From Persicaria tinctoria (Eukaryota; Streptophyta; Magnoliopsida; Caryophyllales; Polygonaceae): 64,000 nucleotides of DNA. The stretch is from the NCBI GenBank assembly GCA_037127255.1, contig JBANSL010000004.1:3224001-3288000 (forward strand), in the 5' to 3' direction. Below, one piece after another: positions 22,914 to 33,879 of this stretch (positions are counted from its first letter, which is position 1; every line of letters starts with the position of its first letter). The notes beneath the pieces are model-generated. The model was not told where the DNA came from and ran no database searches. It saw only the letters and a program-made list of their open reading frames with translations. A program made the translations under genes and the position numbers.

Positions 22914-23689
22914 CAAAAAAGATTTATAGGAATGAAAAGTTTCATGCTCCTTCAACTCCTCAGCACGTGTTTTATTGGATGCTGATATAAGCATTAATGA
23001 CATTTCCTTGGAAAATGTGACCAAGGTATTCATGTCTAGATATTCTTAAATCTTACTCCCTCCTACATATCATTGCTTTTAGCAATCGTGCATTTTTCGG
23101 GCTTATTGGAGTAAAATGACTTTGGGCTTCCTAGTTCGTAGTTTCTTATATACCATTGTTGCTAGCTGTTATTAGCATAGGGTTGCGCCTTATACGTACA
23201 TCCATACATTAATTTCACTGATCTGCATAAGTTCAAGGCATATGTTGTTGGTTCTTCAAGGTGAAGATGAGTTGCTCACATTAGACTCATTATTTTTCCC
23301 AATGAGTGCAGCTACTTTTTGGATTCTTTCATTATATTATTGTATCTCCCATTTTTTTTAAATTCATTGAAAAATATTTCAATGTAGGAAGATTATACCT
23401 AGTTCACAAAAAATTTCTTTGAAACATAGAGTTAATTAGCCTCATGGTATTGTTTTTTTGCAGGTAAATAAATGCATGTGGAAGCTTTTGAAATTATGTG
23501 GATTTACATGTGGAAACAACTTATTTATCTTGTTCTTAAGGGATCTCATTCTCTAGTAGGTTAGCTTAATTGTAGAGTACATTTACATTTTTATGCTTTT
23601 TAATATAATTGAAAACACTAGCTACTGTATTCTCAGCACAGTAATGTATTTAGAATAGAATTTGTTGTGTATTTTTTTTTTCAAAAAAT

Positions 23690-23951
23690 ATGGGACTTTT
23701 TAGCCCGGGCTTGAAGAATCCGGGCTAAAAAGTAGGTTTTTTTTTAATTTTCAAAAAAAAATATAGCAACGGCAACTTGCCGTGGCTAAAAGTTTTGCCA
23801 CGGCTGTAGCCGTCGCTAGACTCTTTTGCCACCAAAGGTTTCCCCACGGCTGGTTTCCCGTGGCTATAGCCGTCGCTACTACCCTTTTGCCACGGCAAAT
23901 GGACTTTTAGCCACGGCTAACAGTCGTTGCCAAAATGTTTTTTTTTGTAGT
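23690..23951. mobile_element. CACTA-type element end with subterminal repeats
   Basis: Ends TTTTTTTTTGTAGTG (reverse complement CACTACAAAAAAA), the CACTA terminus. Inside are many short units in both orientations, such as GCCACGGCTATAGCCGTCGC and TTGCCACGGC, and a hairpin TTTTTAGCCCGG/CCGGGCTAAAAA near 23697-23733. The opposite terminus was not found, so the element is truncated or a fragment. Confidence 0.6.
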
Positions 23952-24868
23952 GAATTCATATCTCACTATATGTCTTTTTAATTAAAAAAAATCCATGTAA
24001 GCACCCCCACTATATAGTCCACATTAGCGAGATATGGGGTATGTGCTACTGATCGCAACTAAACCCAAAGTTGGTGATTATTTTTGTATTTTTTTAAGTT
24101 TGTGCCACTGAGTGCAACCACCCCTAAAGTTCGTGCTATTTTATGCAATTTGCCCTTTTTTATATCTAGTTATACATTATAATTATATATATGTTATGAG
24201 TGCAACAAACTATACTCTATATAACTAGAGTTGTTATTCGAGCTAAACAAGTTTAGTATTGTTTGATTATATTTATCTCATTTAGAAACAAATCAAAGCT
24301 CGAGTCGAACCTATATTTGAACTTGAGCTCATACTCAACTTGTTTAGTAAATAAACAAGCTTGACCTAATTTTTTTCCCAAGTATTATGCAACTTTACTT
24401 ACTCATGACATAGTAAATTAATTAAAACAAAATTTGTAAATTTCATAAAATTCGTGCTACTTGAGTTTCAATCGAGCAGAGACGAGCTTTGAATCGAGCA
24501 TAAAAATGTTATCATAATTAACTCATTTTGTAAATGATGCTCGAGCAACTTTTATTGAGCAAAACTAGAGACAAGCTCTAGCTATTTAGCTCATATAACC
24601 ACCATAATCTTAACTTAATGTTTATTATATTGCGTTCCTATACTTATTTAGTTCAATTTTTTCCGAATATTTCATTTATATATTTATATTTCTTTTTTTA
24701 GGTGCGAAAAAAAAAATGATAGCATTTTTTCATAAACCGATGACATTTTATCATAAAATAACATATATTATCATATTATATATAATTCTTTATGTCAATT
24801 TAATCCAAAACTATATCGCACATATATAATCGTGACCCCTCCGAAAATTTTCTGACTCCACCACTGCC
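23952..24868. other. AT-rich intergenic region with an hAT-like end
   Basis: No coding signal. The right edge (GACTCCACCACTG, about 24854-24866; reverse complement CAGTGGTGGAGTC) resembles plant hAT-type CAGTGGCGGA termini; a partner end was not identified. Confidence 0.4.
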
Positions 24869-24909
24869 TTGTCGTGCAAGATCTCCTACTTCACTCTATG
24901 CTTCACTCC

Positions 24910-25302
24910 TAGACCTGTAAAAACACAACCCGACCCGATCGGCCCGAAAAATTTCTGACTCGAACCCGGAAATTTTGACCCGAATATTTTTTTTCGACCC
25001 GAACCCGAAATTTTCTAGGTAATCTGGGTTTCGACCCGGTGAACCGATTGACCCAGTAGTTTTGACCCGATTGACCCGGTTGATTTATAATTATATATAA
25101 TTAATTTTTTTTATATATAATTAAAATTTATCACAAAATTATCAAATCATGATTTTTTTAATTTAAAAAAGAAAAAATTGACAAACCCGAAATCGACCCG
25201 AAACCCGGTCAAACCCGAGTTCGAGTCAACCCAAAAAACCCGAAACCCGTTTTACCCGAAACCTGAAGTGACCCGACCCGAATGACCCGTTTGACAGGTC
25301 TA
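24910..25302. mobile_element. 393-bp hAT-type MITE built of ACCCGA-like units
   Basis: TAGACCTGT...ACAGGTCTA ends, flanked by an exact 8-bp target duplication TTCACTCC (24902-24909, 25303-25310), the hAT hallmark. Most of its length is repeats of ACCCGA/GACCCG motifs around an AT-rich centre. No coding capacity. It sits inside the left arm of the 24869-32802 MITE. Confidence 0.85.
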
Positions 25303-27897
25303 TTCACTCCCTACAACACAAAAATGTTTTGACATTTATTTAATCTTAAAAAAATTATAAAAAATATATTTACATTACTAACATCTATTTTTATATATTC
25401 ATAAAGTTTTATTTTTAAAAATCATGTTTTACACTTTTAAAAAATTAAAAAGCCAATATTTAACAAATTATAATTATTAAACATTTTAAAACATGATATT
25501 TTAAAATAAAATTTTATGAATATATAAAAATAGATGTTTGTAATATAAATATAACTAGTACTTTTCCCGTACCTTGTACGGGTGAGTATTTTTATTTAAA
25601 TTTACCGCTTTAGTTCCCCCTCATACCATGAATATATTTCAATTTATTTGAATTGCTGTCATGTTATCAATTACAACCTCTGTTATAATACAATAATACT
25701 TACAATCACAAACAAAAGTCTCATAATTTCGGTCAAGTTTGATATCTTAAACAAAATATTCGATACATTAATTTTCTACTAACATATTGTTCTTGCTTCT
25801 CGTCATGTTGTTCTTCGAAATCTTTGATTATCACGATGAAGTACTTTTTTTCTTTAGACAATCGATGCTTCAAATTTGACAAAAAATAGTAAACCACATG
25901 TTTCTACGCTTCTCCTAATATCCATCCTAATTAAAGGCAAAGAAAAGAAACATTATAGTTTTTAGCTTAATAAAACCGAATTCGGATCATTTATGATATT
26001 TTATCTATTACACATCATTCTACACCTTTTAAATTGATCTAAATTATAATAAACCAATTTGATAAAGATGTCTTAAGTTTAAATGTATAAACCCTATATA
26101 GCTAAAGAATTTTAAAAATGATATTTAGTGTGTTTTTTTTTATAATACTTAGACCCTTAATTAGACAAATGAACACTATTTTTAAGTGTATAAACCTAAA
26201 GAGGCCAAAACATTAAAAAAATGTTACAGCTCTCAATTTGATGGATTGCGAAAATTAGTTAGGCATGACTTGTGTATTTAGAAATTTTTTTATGAGTACT
26301 CAGTTAGGTTTTAATTAGAAGCAAGAAATTCATAGATCGTAAATGATAACTAATCAAAATAATATTCTTATAGTTGGGGTTTGTATGAAAGATTTGACAA
26401 AAGACTCCCACATATAAGTGGAAAAAAAAATTCATCCTTAATCAAATTGTATTATATTTAATGGTTAACCCTTATTTTCAAAGGGATATCTTATTTCACA
26501 ACCAGCGTATTAAATAGACTGAAAAATATTAATGTTGTGTGTTATGAGTTGTTTTAAGCCTACGTTTATTTTACTGGAATCCAATGACACTATCACCTTC
26601 AAATGATGATTTTTTTATTTAAAAATTTTCACAACCCATATTGTATGTCATGTCACCCCTATGAAATTATCTGCAAACGTTTATGATGTGTGTAATTATT
26701 CTAATTACGACTCTATTTTTCATATTATGAGTATAAAACACCAATAAAATTTATAAATTCAATTAAATTGGGCATAATTGAATGCTCAAGAAAGATTGTG
26801 AATTACTCAATAAAGATTCATCATAAACATATATCTTTTTTATTTGACTGTAGCTCGATATATGAGCATTATTCCTCTTTACTTCTATTGTGTATGCATT
26901 CATGTCCAACGGGATGATTTCAGCTATTCTAACATCAACAAAGTTTTTTTCAAAGGATTTGAAATTCCCAAGGACGCAATAGCTTCCTAATAGTTAAAGG
27001 CACACAATCAGTTTGACTTGAAAGAAATAATCTTCTATTCTGTTTGGGCAAAAAATATTCTATAAAAGATCCAATTGTCAAATTAAAAAGGGATACAATG
27101 AAAGAGAATCTCATGTGTATTACAAGTGTAATACGAAGTAGTGTCCAAGAGCTTGTTGGGGAACATAGCAACAACTATAATCAAACCCAAATTTCACACT
27201 AAACGATGGACCAACAACCCTCCAAAAGGATAAAACAACAGCAACACAAGAGTAACTGAAAAGCACCCAAACGTCACCAGATTTGCTTTAAAACAGCCAG
27301 CAAAAAACATGAAAAACAACAGCCTAAAATCAATCCAAAAATCCCTCTAAAACGCAACACACTTCTAACCCATCTCTTGAGAAAACCAGTCCACGACCAT
27401 AAAAAAAAATGCACCAGCTTTAGTGCTCTCGAAGAAACATAGCAGCAACTACACTCAAGTTTGTAGCGTTGTAGCAAGCACCCCAAAAACTGCAAAAAAT
27501 CAAAGCGAAGCACCTCCCAATGGACAAAATGCGTGAAAACAATAAACAAACTCAAAACTAAAACAAAGCAAGAGTAAAATATAAAAAGTAGCCAAAGGAA
27601 ATGAAAGGAACCAAACACCACATCGATTGAAGAAGGAAAGAACAAATAAATCTTTCTATGCTATTGATGTCGAGAGGGGATGTAAGAAACTTGCCTACAA
27701 ATAAATCTTTCTATGATATAAAAAAGATGTCTTAGCTTTTGTTCTATAAGGTTTGCATTGACTGATTTTTTTTTAAGTTTCCACTGAAATTCCAAGAAAA
27801 CTATCATGTATGATCAAACTCTACCCCCCCCCCCCCCCCTCTCTCTCTTAATTGCTGAATCACTTCCTTCTAAAATAACTTTGACTCATAACTGAAA

Positions 27898-28224
27898 CTA
27901 TTGAATAAGCTTGACAGCAGAATTAGGTAGAACATTCTTATGCTCCCCTTTCCCACCAAGGACAACATTTAGGTGACCAATTATCATATAAGCACATAAC
28001 AGAACTCTCACTTGGTACCTGGACAACTTTTGACTTCTTTGAGTTACTTCATTTGAATTTTCCCCTTTCTTTAACACTTTACTCCCGCTTTTGTAGTCGA
28101 TTCTACCTTTGCGTGTTGGTGAAGCAGCACAATTGAGAAGGTGGTCTATATTCTCTGCTTGGATCCGGATGCTATTACCAACTGCATAATATATAAGAAG
28201 ATGGCTTTCTAACCGTTCTACCAA
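27898..28224 (-). pseudogene. T-complex protein 11-like gene fragment captured by Helitron 1
   Basis: Open minus-strand frame with ENIDHLLNCAASPTRKGR, then LSRYQVRVLLCAYMIIGHLN and VLGGKGEHKNVL. This matches the conserved middle of plant TCP11-domain proteins as I remember it (RYQVRVVLCAYMILGHP...GERE). It starts and ends without proper gene boundaries and lies in the sense orientation of the Helitron, as captured fragments often do. A stop at 27898 ends it. Confidence 0.6.
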
Positions 28225-28391
28225 AGTTCATTATTTTACCATATCCATGAGACATGACCTTGCACATTGCTCCATGTAATTGTACAACCGAAAAATTGTC
28301 AAATAAGGCAGGCGATGAAAAAAGATGTTAATTTAACCATCACAAGCACATCTCCTGCAGCTTCTCTTCCTCGCGGCGTAATTGACCATAT

Positions 28392-28564
28392 CAATTTCCA
28401 ATTCAAGCCCCAAAAATCCAAAACCCTAATTCACATCCGAATTCACATACGAATTCGATCCCTATCTCTATGGAAGTTAAAATTGGAATTGAAAAGTGGA
28501 AAGCTAACTAAAGCCTAAGCAAAGTTAAAGCCTCAATTTCCAATTCAAGCCCCAAAAATCCAAA
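28392..28564. repeat. 33-bp direct repeat in Helitron 1
   Basis: TCAATTTCCAATTCAAGCCC plus CAAAAATCCAAAA occurs at about 28392-28424 and 28532-28564. A further pair (AACACTTTGACAGACTCGAGA at 28831 and 29011) and a doubled TTGGATCTTCAGCGCGAG motif near 29190 and 29240 show local duplication in the same element. Confidence 0.7.
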
Positions 28565-29952
28565 ATCCTCAATTTCATTTGAAGACAATCACACAGAAAT
28601 TAAATGGAGATCGAGAGGAGAGGAGAGAACCTGTCATGGGGTGAGCTCAACACTACGAATAAACAATAACAACAATAAGAAACAACAATAAACAACAACA
28701 GGAAGCCAAGAACCAACAATTTCATAATTTCATATTTTCAGAAGCACTGTTGGGGTTGTGTCTGCGTCACTGAGTAATATAACAACACCATAAACAACAG
28801 CACAACAACAGCAAGAAACAACAATAGCACACAACACTTTGACAGACTCGAGAAGAGATTGAGAGGAGCAAGAATGCAATTACAGACAGTTCACAGTTAT
28901 AGACCGTCACTGGGTATGACAGTAGCAAGAATGCAGAATTGTAAGTTTCAAGTGAAAGAGGATAAGAGATTGAGAGGAGTAGAGGAGACGGTGGTGATGT
29001 GCTGTCCAGGCCAACACTTTGACAGACTCGAGAAATCGAGAGAAAGCAATTACAGACAGTTATAGACCGAGAGGGAGAGGGATGGAGATACCTGGCTTGG
29101 CGAGTAGAGCAGCACGACTGCACGAGTCGGCTGGGCAGGTTACCGGCAGTCCGGCGCAGGCGCGGTGGGTGGTGGCCGGCGTTGGCGTCGGATCTTCAGC
29201 GCGCGAGGGGTTTCACGGTTCAGCAAGTCGTCGTTGGCGTTGGATCTTCAGCGCGAGGGATTTGGCTTGTGGGAACTGGGAACTGTTTGATTGAAAAAGA
29301 AATCCCAAATTTTGAATAAAGGAAACCCTAACCCGACTAATTATCATCCTAGGCGCTGAATCTAGATTAGTCGGCCGCTTGGATCTTCTTGCTTGGATCT
29401 TCCGGCAACCATGGCAGGGTCGATTAGAGAAGAGGAAAGAAGAGAGGAAGGAGGAGGAGATGAGAGAGGGAAGTGAGCAGTTGAAACAACGGGGCTGAAA
29501 AATTAGTTTCTTAGATTGCTCAGTGGGTTGACACGTGGCTCAATTTTTTGTGAAGAGATTGCTTCTGAAATAATAAGTACTAGTTCTTTTCCCGAACCTT
29601 GTTCGGGTTTTTTCATAATATTTTCGATCGAGTTTGACGTATTAAATAAAATATTCAACAAATAAAATTTCTACTAACATATTGCCCATACCATCAATAT
29701 AAAAGAATCTTAGAATCATATATTATATTTTGTATATGTACATACAAATGCACAAGTAATACCCGGAGTACGTCTTACAACATATCAATTCCTTCTCTTC
29801 TTTATAAGAGTCTGAGTGCTTTTCTGAACCGGAATTTTTGTTCTGAACCGGACCTGATTTATAAACTTGATAGAAGATTTCATCATTCATAAACTGATTT
29901 ATAACATTACATTTTGATATATTAATTCAAATCAATTTTCAAGAGGTTTTAA

Positions 29953-30020
29953 GTCTATTAGCTCAAATCGTAAACGCTATGCTCACGCACAAAGATGCGA
30001 GTTCAAATCTCGTATAGACC
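29953..30020 (+). repeat. tRNA-like element, copy c
   Basis: GTCTATTAGCTCAAATCG...GCAAAGATGCGAG region with B box GAGTTCAAATCTCGTATAGAC; member of the family at 2763, 3064, 63238 and 63827. It lies inside Helitron 2. The central hairpin is partly eroded. Confidence 0.6.
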
Positions 30021-30685
30021 ATCTATGGTTATGTGTAAATGCGTAGTTATCTTGTTGCTTAGCTTTTGGTTTCAAGTCTCTTAGCTTTTGATCAATTTGA
30101 AATATAATTCAATTGAAATATAGATCCTTGGATGCAAATAAATGGCTAGGATTGAAAAAGAATTTGTTCCAACTTGAGAAAGAATATGATTGAATCTTGA
30201 ATGTTAATTTTGGTCCAAAGCCGATATCGACTTCTATCACTCCTCTTATGTTAAAGTCTTGAGTGTCCTTTTAAACATGCAGATGACAGGCTGAAGGAGA
30301 GTGCAGGAGTGAATGTAACATAATAGTGGGTTTTCCTTAATGGTGCAATGTGTAGTTGTATTACTCTTAGGCTCAAAATCTTTTATAAACAGAGTAATAG
30401 AGATGTCACTCTTCTTTTTATACGAGTATTTTCTTAATCACATTTAATGACATCAATTCAAACAAACTTCTGTCCAGTTTATCTGAAGAATAGGAAATTA
30501 AAGTTCCCACTGTTCATCGTTTAGTGGCCTTAATAAAAGAACTATCCAAAAATGTTGCAAAAATCGTTACTCCCTCCCACTTGTTACCTACAAGTCAGTA
30601 AGCACAAATATTTTACACATAATAAATTAAGAATACCATAGGAGTAATATGCTAATATAGTGCTAATAATAGATATATGTAAGGC

Positions 30686-31607
30686 TTAAAAACTGTTAAC
30701 AAAGCCGTCCGGAATTGATACAGTTGGGTTTATGGGGAGGAAAAGTACACAGGTTGTCTCCCCGAATCCATTACCGAGGGAAGAAATAAGTCCCACCCGT
30801 AGAGTGAATTTTTCTTTACAATTGTCCCATGGTGTCGAGGCACCTCGCATACCACTCGAGTGCTTCACACGGTCAGTCACAGGCCCCACTAGGGAGCCCG
30901 CATTCACCTCGCCATCAAGGTTCTGTAGAGCTAAGAATGGGTTCCTCTTCTCTCTTCCTCTATTCTTACTGTGCTTCCTTGTGTTGATACGGGAAAACTT
31001 GCACCCACTAGCCATACGTTGCTCTTGGATGACCTTGGAACCACCTCTCCCAATTGTCTTCACCTTGTTATTCCTCCTCTCGTTCCCATTTATAATCTAA
31101 AATTTAGCCTCCTGCTGTTCATTTTTTCTTTGCATTCCACATATGGGCACTTGTCCTCTCCTTCCTCCACCGTATGAATCTGTTGCACAAGCTCCCTAAT
31201 TTTGTTTTTATTGCTCCATCTTGTTGCTTGCCTCGGTTCTCACCAGCAATGACATTACAAACAACACACTGAATTTCATTGCGGGGAGTAGCTTTCCTAT
31301 GTGCACCAAGATCACTTTGTACTGAGTAATTAGTTTCGCTAGCTGTCATAGAATATGTAGCAGCTATATCTGTCATACAACCTTGCTCAACAGCCATTTC
31401 TATCATATTATTACTCACAACATCTGCAAAAATGAATGAATCTGTCATAGCTAATCCTTTACCCTGCACACTCGAGTCTTTGCACTGATTTAGGGGAGGG
31501 AAATCATCCCCATTTCCTGTCAAACGCCCCGCAGCAGCACAAGCATCTTGAGTTTTTATATTATTACACGTGTTCCCCCTTGTTTTTTCTGCCAATTCAC
31601 TACCCAA
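30686..31607 (-). pseudogene. captured coding fragments, possibly LINE ORF1-like
   Basis: Two minus-strand frames (31119-31607 and 30686-31063) with protein-like composition: MGSELAEKTRGNT..., EIQCVVCNVIAGENRGKQQ, then NRGREKRNPFLALQNLDGEV. The KRN-PFLALQNL phrase resembles the C-terminal part of plant LINE ORF1/gag-like proteins. No intact domain; the frames are not joined. Assignment is tentative. Confidence 0.3.
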
Positions 31608-31621
31608 ATCAACATTAATTG

Positions 31622-32120
31622 TGCATTCAGAGTTTCCTCCTCGCTTCCTCCGCCGCCGCCCGCCCCTGCAAAACCCTCCTCATCTCCACCTACTCCGTCT
31701 CTTTCCAGCCTCGCAACCCCGACTCCCACCACCCCCGCCCCGAATTCATCGTCGTCGTCGCCGAACTCCGCGGCTTCCGTCCTGATCCCCGCTCTGCCTT
31801 CCCCGACGGCCCCGGATTTTACCCCGACACCCCTCAATTTCGGCCCCATCACCCCCGCGGCTTCCTCCGCGCCTCCGATGACGAAACCCTAATTCGCCAC
31901 CGCCCCGACCTGGCGCTCGGATCCAGCGCCTCTTTCGGCGATCGCACGCTTGATGTCCTCAATGTCCTCGCCTCCCTCCTTTTTTGAGCCGCATGTGGTG
32001 CCCTCACCGCCGGCACCATGTATATCATCTGGTCTCTTTTCACCAACCGCTTCGAGCCCAGATCCGTGCGCCGCCGGCGAGGTGGTCGACCACCAGCCCA
32101 TCGGCTCCGGCACGTTCGTC
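31622..32120 (+). pseudogene. captured N-terminal fragment of a plant membrane protein
   Basis: Plus-strand frame rich in Pro and Arg (PGFYPDTPQFRPHHPRGFL, ASDDETLIRHRPDLALG, DRTLDVLNVLASLLF), then an in-frame TGA near 31985, after which the same frame continues ACGALTAGTMYIIWSLFTNRF, a transmembrane-like helix. It reminds me of an uncharacterised plant single-pass protein; no name can be given. The stop and the lack of a proper 3' end mark it as a fragment carried by Helitron 2 in antisense orientation. Confidence 0.4.
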
Positions 32121-32802
32121 CGGCCTCTCTCACTCTCGTATCTCCTTCTCGCTCGACTTCTTTTTCTTGATTTCTCATTATCGCGTTCGTCCTCTGACTC
32201 CTCTCTCACTCTCGTCTTCTTCTATCTTTTTCCTCCTCTGATCGTTCTTCGACAGAAATCGACAACACAAGCATCTGGGCGGGCAAAAGAGAACTCAGAA
32301 TCACCATCTTCTTCTACAGCTTCCTCTTCAATTTCATCTTCTTCTTCTCCAGGGTTTGGATTTCTCTTTTCATCAGCCCGGGGCTATCTGTGAGGTTCAA
32401 TTGAAGATCTAATTAGGTAGCAATGTCTGAGAATTGTTCCATGGCGTGACTCCTGAGATTCAGAGGCGGAGAGACAATGACGACTTAGTAAACCTCCATT
32501 GCTATTATTCCCCAAATTCCATTTAGGAAATTAGATGAATTGGTGGTTCATAAATGAAAGAGATATTAGGTTTTGGTATTGGGAAGGAAGAGAACGTGGG
32601 CAAGGAAGGTGAAAACTGCTCTTCTTAAGTTTGCTTATAGATGACACGTGACACAAATTTTTACAAAGACTCTGCTTCTGAAATAATAAGTATAAGGGGT
32701 GGATTTTTTTAATTTTTTTTAAGATTAAATAAATCTCAAAATATTCTTGTGTTGTAGAGAGTGGAGTATATAGTGATGTAGAGGATGTTCATTGCTACAC
32801 AA

Positions 32803-33870
32803 CCCAAGCAAAGAGTAGAACTTTGAGAGGGGCTCTCCACAGGACCACAACCATCCCCAAACCTGGTCAGCCAAATTATTTTACTTAAAAAAAACAACAA
32901 CAGATATTAGGCCTCGAGGTAAATGAACTGGGCTTAATTACCAAGCCCATCTATTGGGTATGGGCCCAATTTATTGTTGAGGTGTTTCCTCTCATCATCC
33001 ATTAATAACCCATTTATGTGGAAAGTGAAGTAGTAGTGAATACCCCCATGTCCCCACTTACTACCGACGTGACAATATGTCAATATGGTGAATATAGTCC
33101 CCACTTTAGGCTTTAAACCGCAGTTATGAATTGTATCAAATTGATTAATCCAAGTGGCAATGTGGCATTGGCATACAATAACCTTGCAGTTTTAAATTTT
33201 AATATGGTTAGGTTAAGTAGGTATAAGTTATTTAAGTAATTTATGATCACCACAAAAAATATTTATTAATTTCTCTCTTTTTTTTAATATCTAGAAGGCA
33301 ATTCAAATCACTAAGATATATATTTGGAGTATATGAGAGGTTGAACAATATAATAGATTAAAAATAACCGAATAAAAATACACAATACAAGAAACAAGTA
33401 GAAACAAACCCATAAGAACCACAAAAAATCAAACAAAAGCAAAAAAAAACACCACCAAGACACCAGCTCGATAAAGGCATAAGCCATCCTCATTCTTACG
33501 CGTAACTCAACAAGACCACTCGAGCCAAAACTATATTCAAAACCAGACTGATGTCGTTGTCATTCATCTCAAACACAATGAGAAGAGAAATAACGTATGT
33601 AACACTTCACAAGTTGTCCCTACAATTGATAAATACTATAGATATCATGAGATGCCATGGTTCAATGGTATCATCTCTTGGTTCATCTTGACATCTCATG
33701 TTGTCCTTATCTATTTTTGATCTTGATTCCCCTTGCTAAATATATTAACGAGGTTCCTTCATAAAATCAATTGGTCATAGGAGGAGTAGCCTATCGACTT
33801 ATATACTATGCTAGCTTGTTTTGTTCAAAATTTCGATGTGCGATGATTTTTGTCCATTGACATCTCAACA
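32803..33870. other. intergenic, no gene seen
   Basis: AT-rich, with an A-rich tract at 33340-33460. No coding or structural signal that I can support. Confidence 0.5.
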
Positions 33871-33879
33871 ATCAAAACA

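Larger units (their letters stand above)
25555..29579 (-). mobile_element. non-autonomous Helitron 1, 4.0 kb
   Basis: Minus-strand 3' end: hairpin CCCGTAC-AAG-GTACGGG (25566-25582), then AAAAGTA and CTAG, followed by T. That is the Helitron 3' signature (hairpin, CTRR, insertion before T). The minus-strand 5' end reads TACTTATTATTTCAGAAGC, not the canonical TC, and abuts Helitron 2 exactly. The host base on the left is A (25554). It carries a TCP11-like gene fragment, a 16-C run (27824-27839) and duplicated promoter-like segments. No Rep or helicase sequence seen, so it depends on another element. Confidence 0.75.
29580..32692 (-). mobile_element. non-autonomous Helitron 2, 3.1 kb, head-to-tail with Helitron 1
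   Basis: Minus-strand 3' end: hairpin CCCGAAC-AAG-GTTCGGG (29591-29607), then AAAAGAA and CTAG, directly followed by the T that starts Helitron 1. The minus-strand 5' end TACTTATTATTTCAGAAGC (to 32692) is the same as that of Helitron 1, and both continue into a related ACACGTG-containing segment. Host bases around the pair are A (25554) and T (32693), the A/T target of Helitrons. It carries fragments of at least two host or element genes. No Rep/helicase. Confidence 0.75.
24869..32802. mobile_element. palindromic MITE interrupted by an hAT MITE and two Helitrons
   Basis: Left arm TTGTCGTGCAAGATCTCC...CTACAACACAAAAATGTTTT...TTTAATCTTAAAAAAATTA; the right arm (reverse complement of 32694-32802) reads TTGTGTAGCAATGAACATCC...CTACAACACAAGAATATTTT...TTTAATCTTAAAAAAAATTA. 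The inner blocks CATCTATTTTTATATATTCA and its complement lie at about 25382 and 25518. Removing the inserts (24910-25310 and 25555-32692) leaves a nearly fully palindromic element of about 440 bp. Superfamily not assigned. Confidence 0.7.

Noticed and set aside
23616..23621. CACTAG as the left end of the CACTA element
   Set aside because: The following bases do not match the reverse complement of the right terminus (CACTACAAAAA).
27274..27645. 123-codon minus-strand frame, very hydrophobic
   Set aside because: Arises from an A-rich/C-poor stretch on the plus strand; Phe/Leu/Cys-biased composition and no motif.
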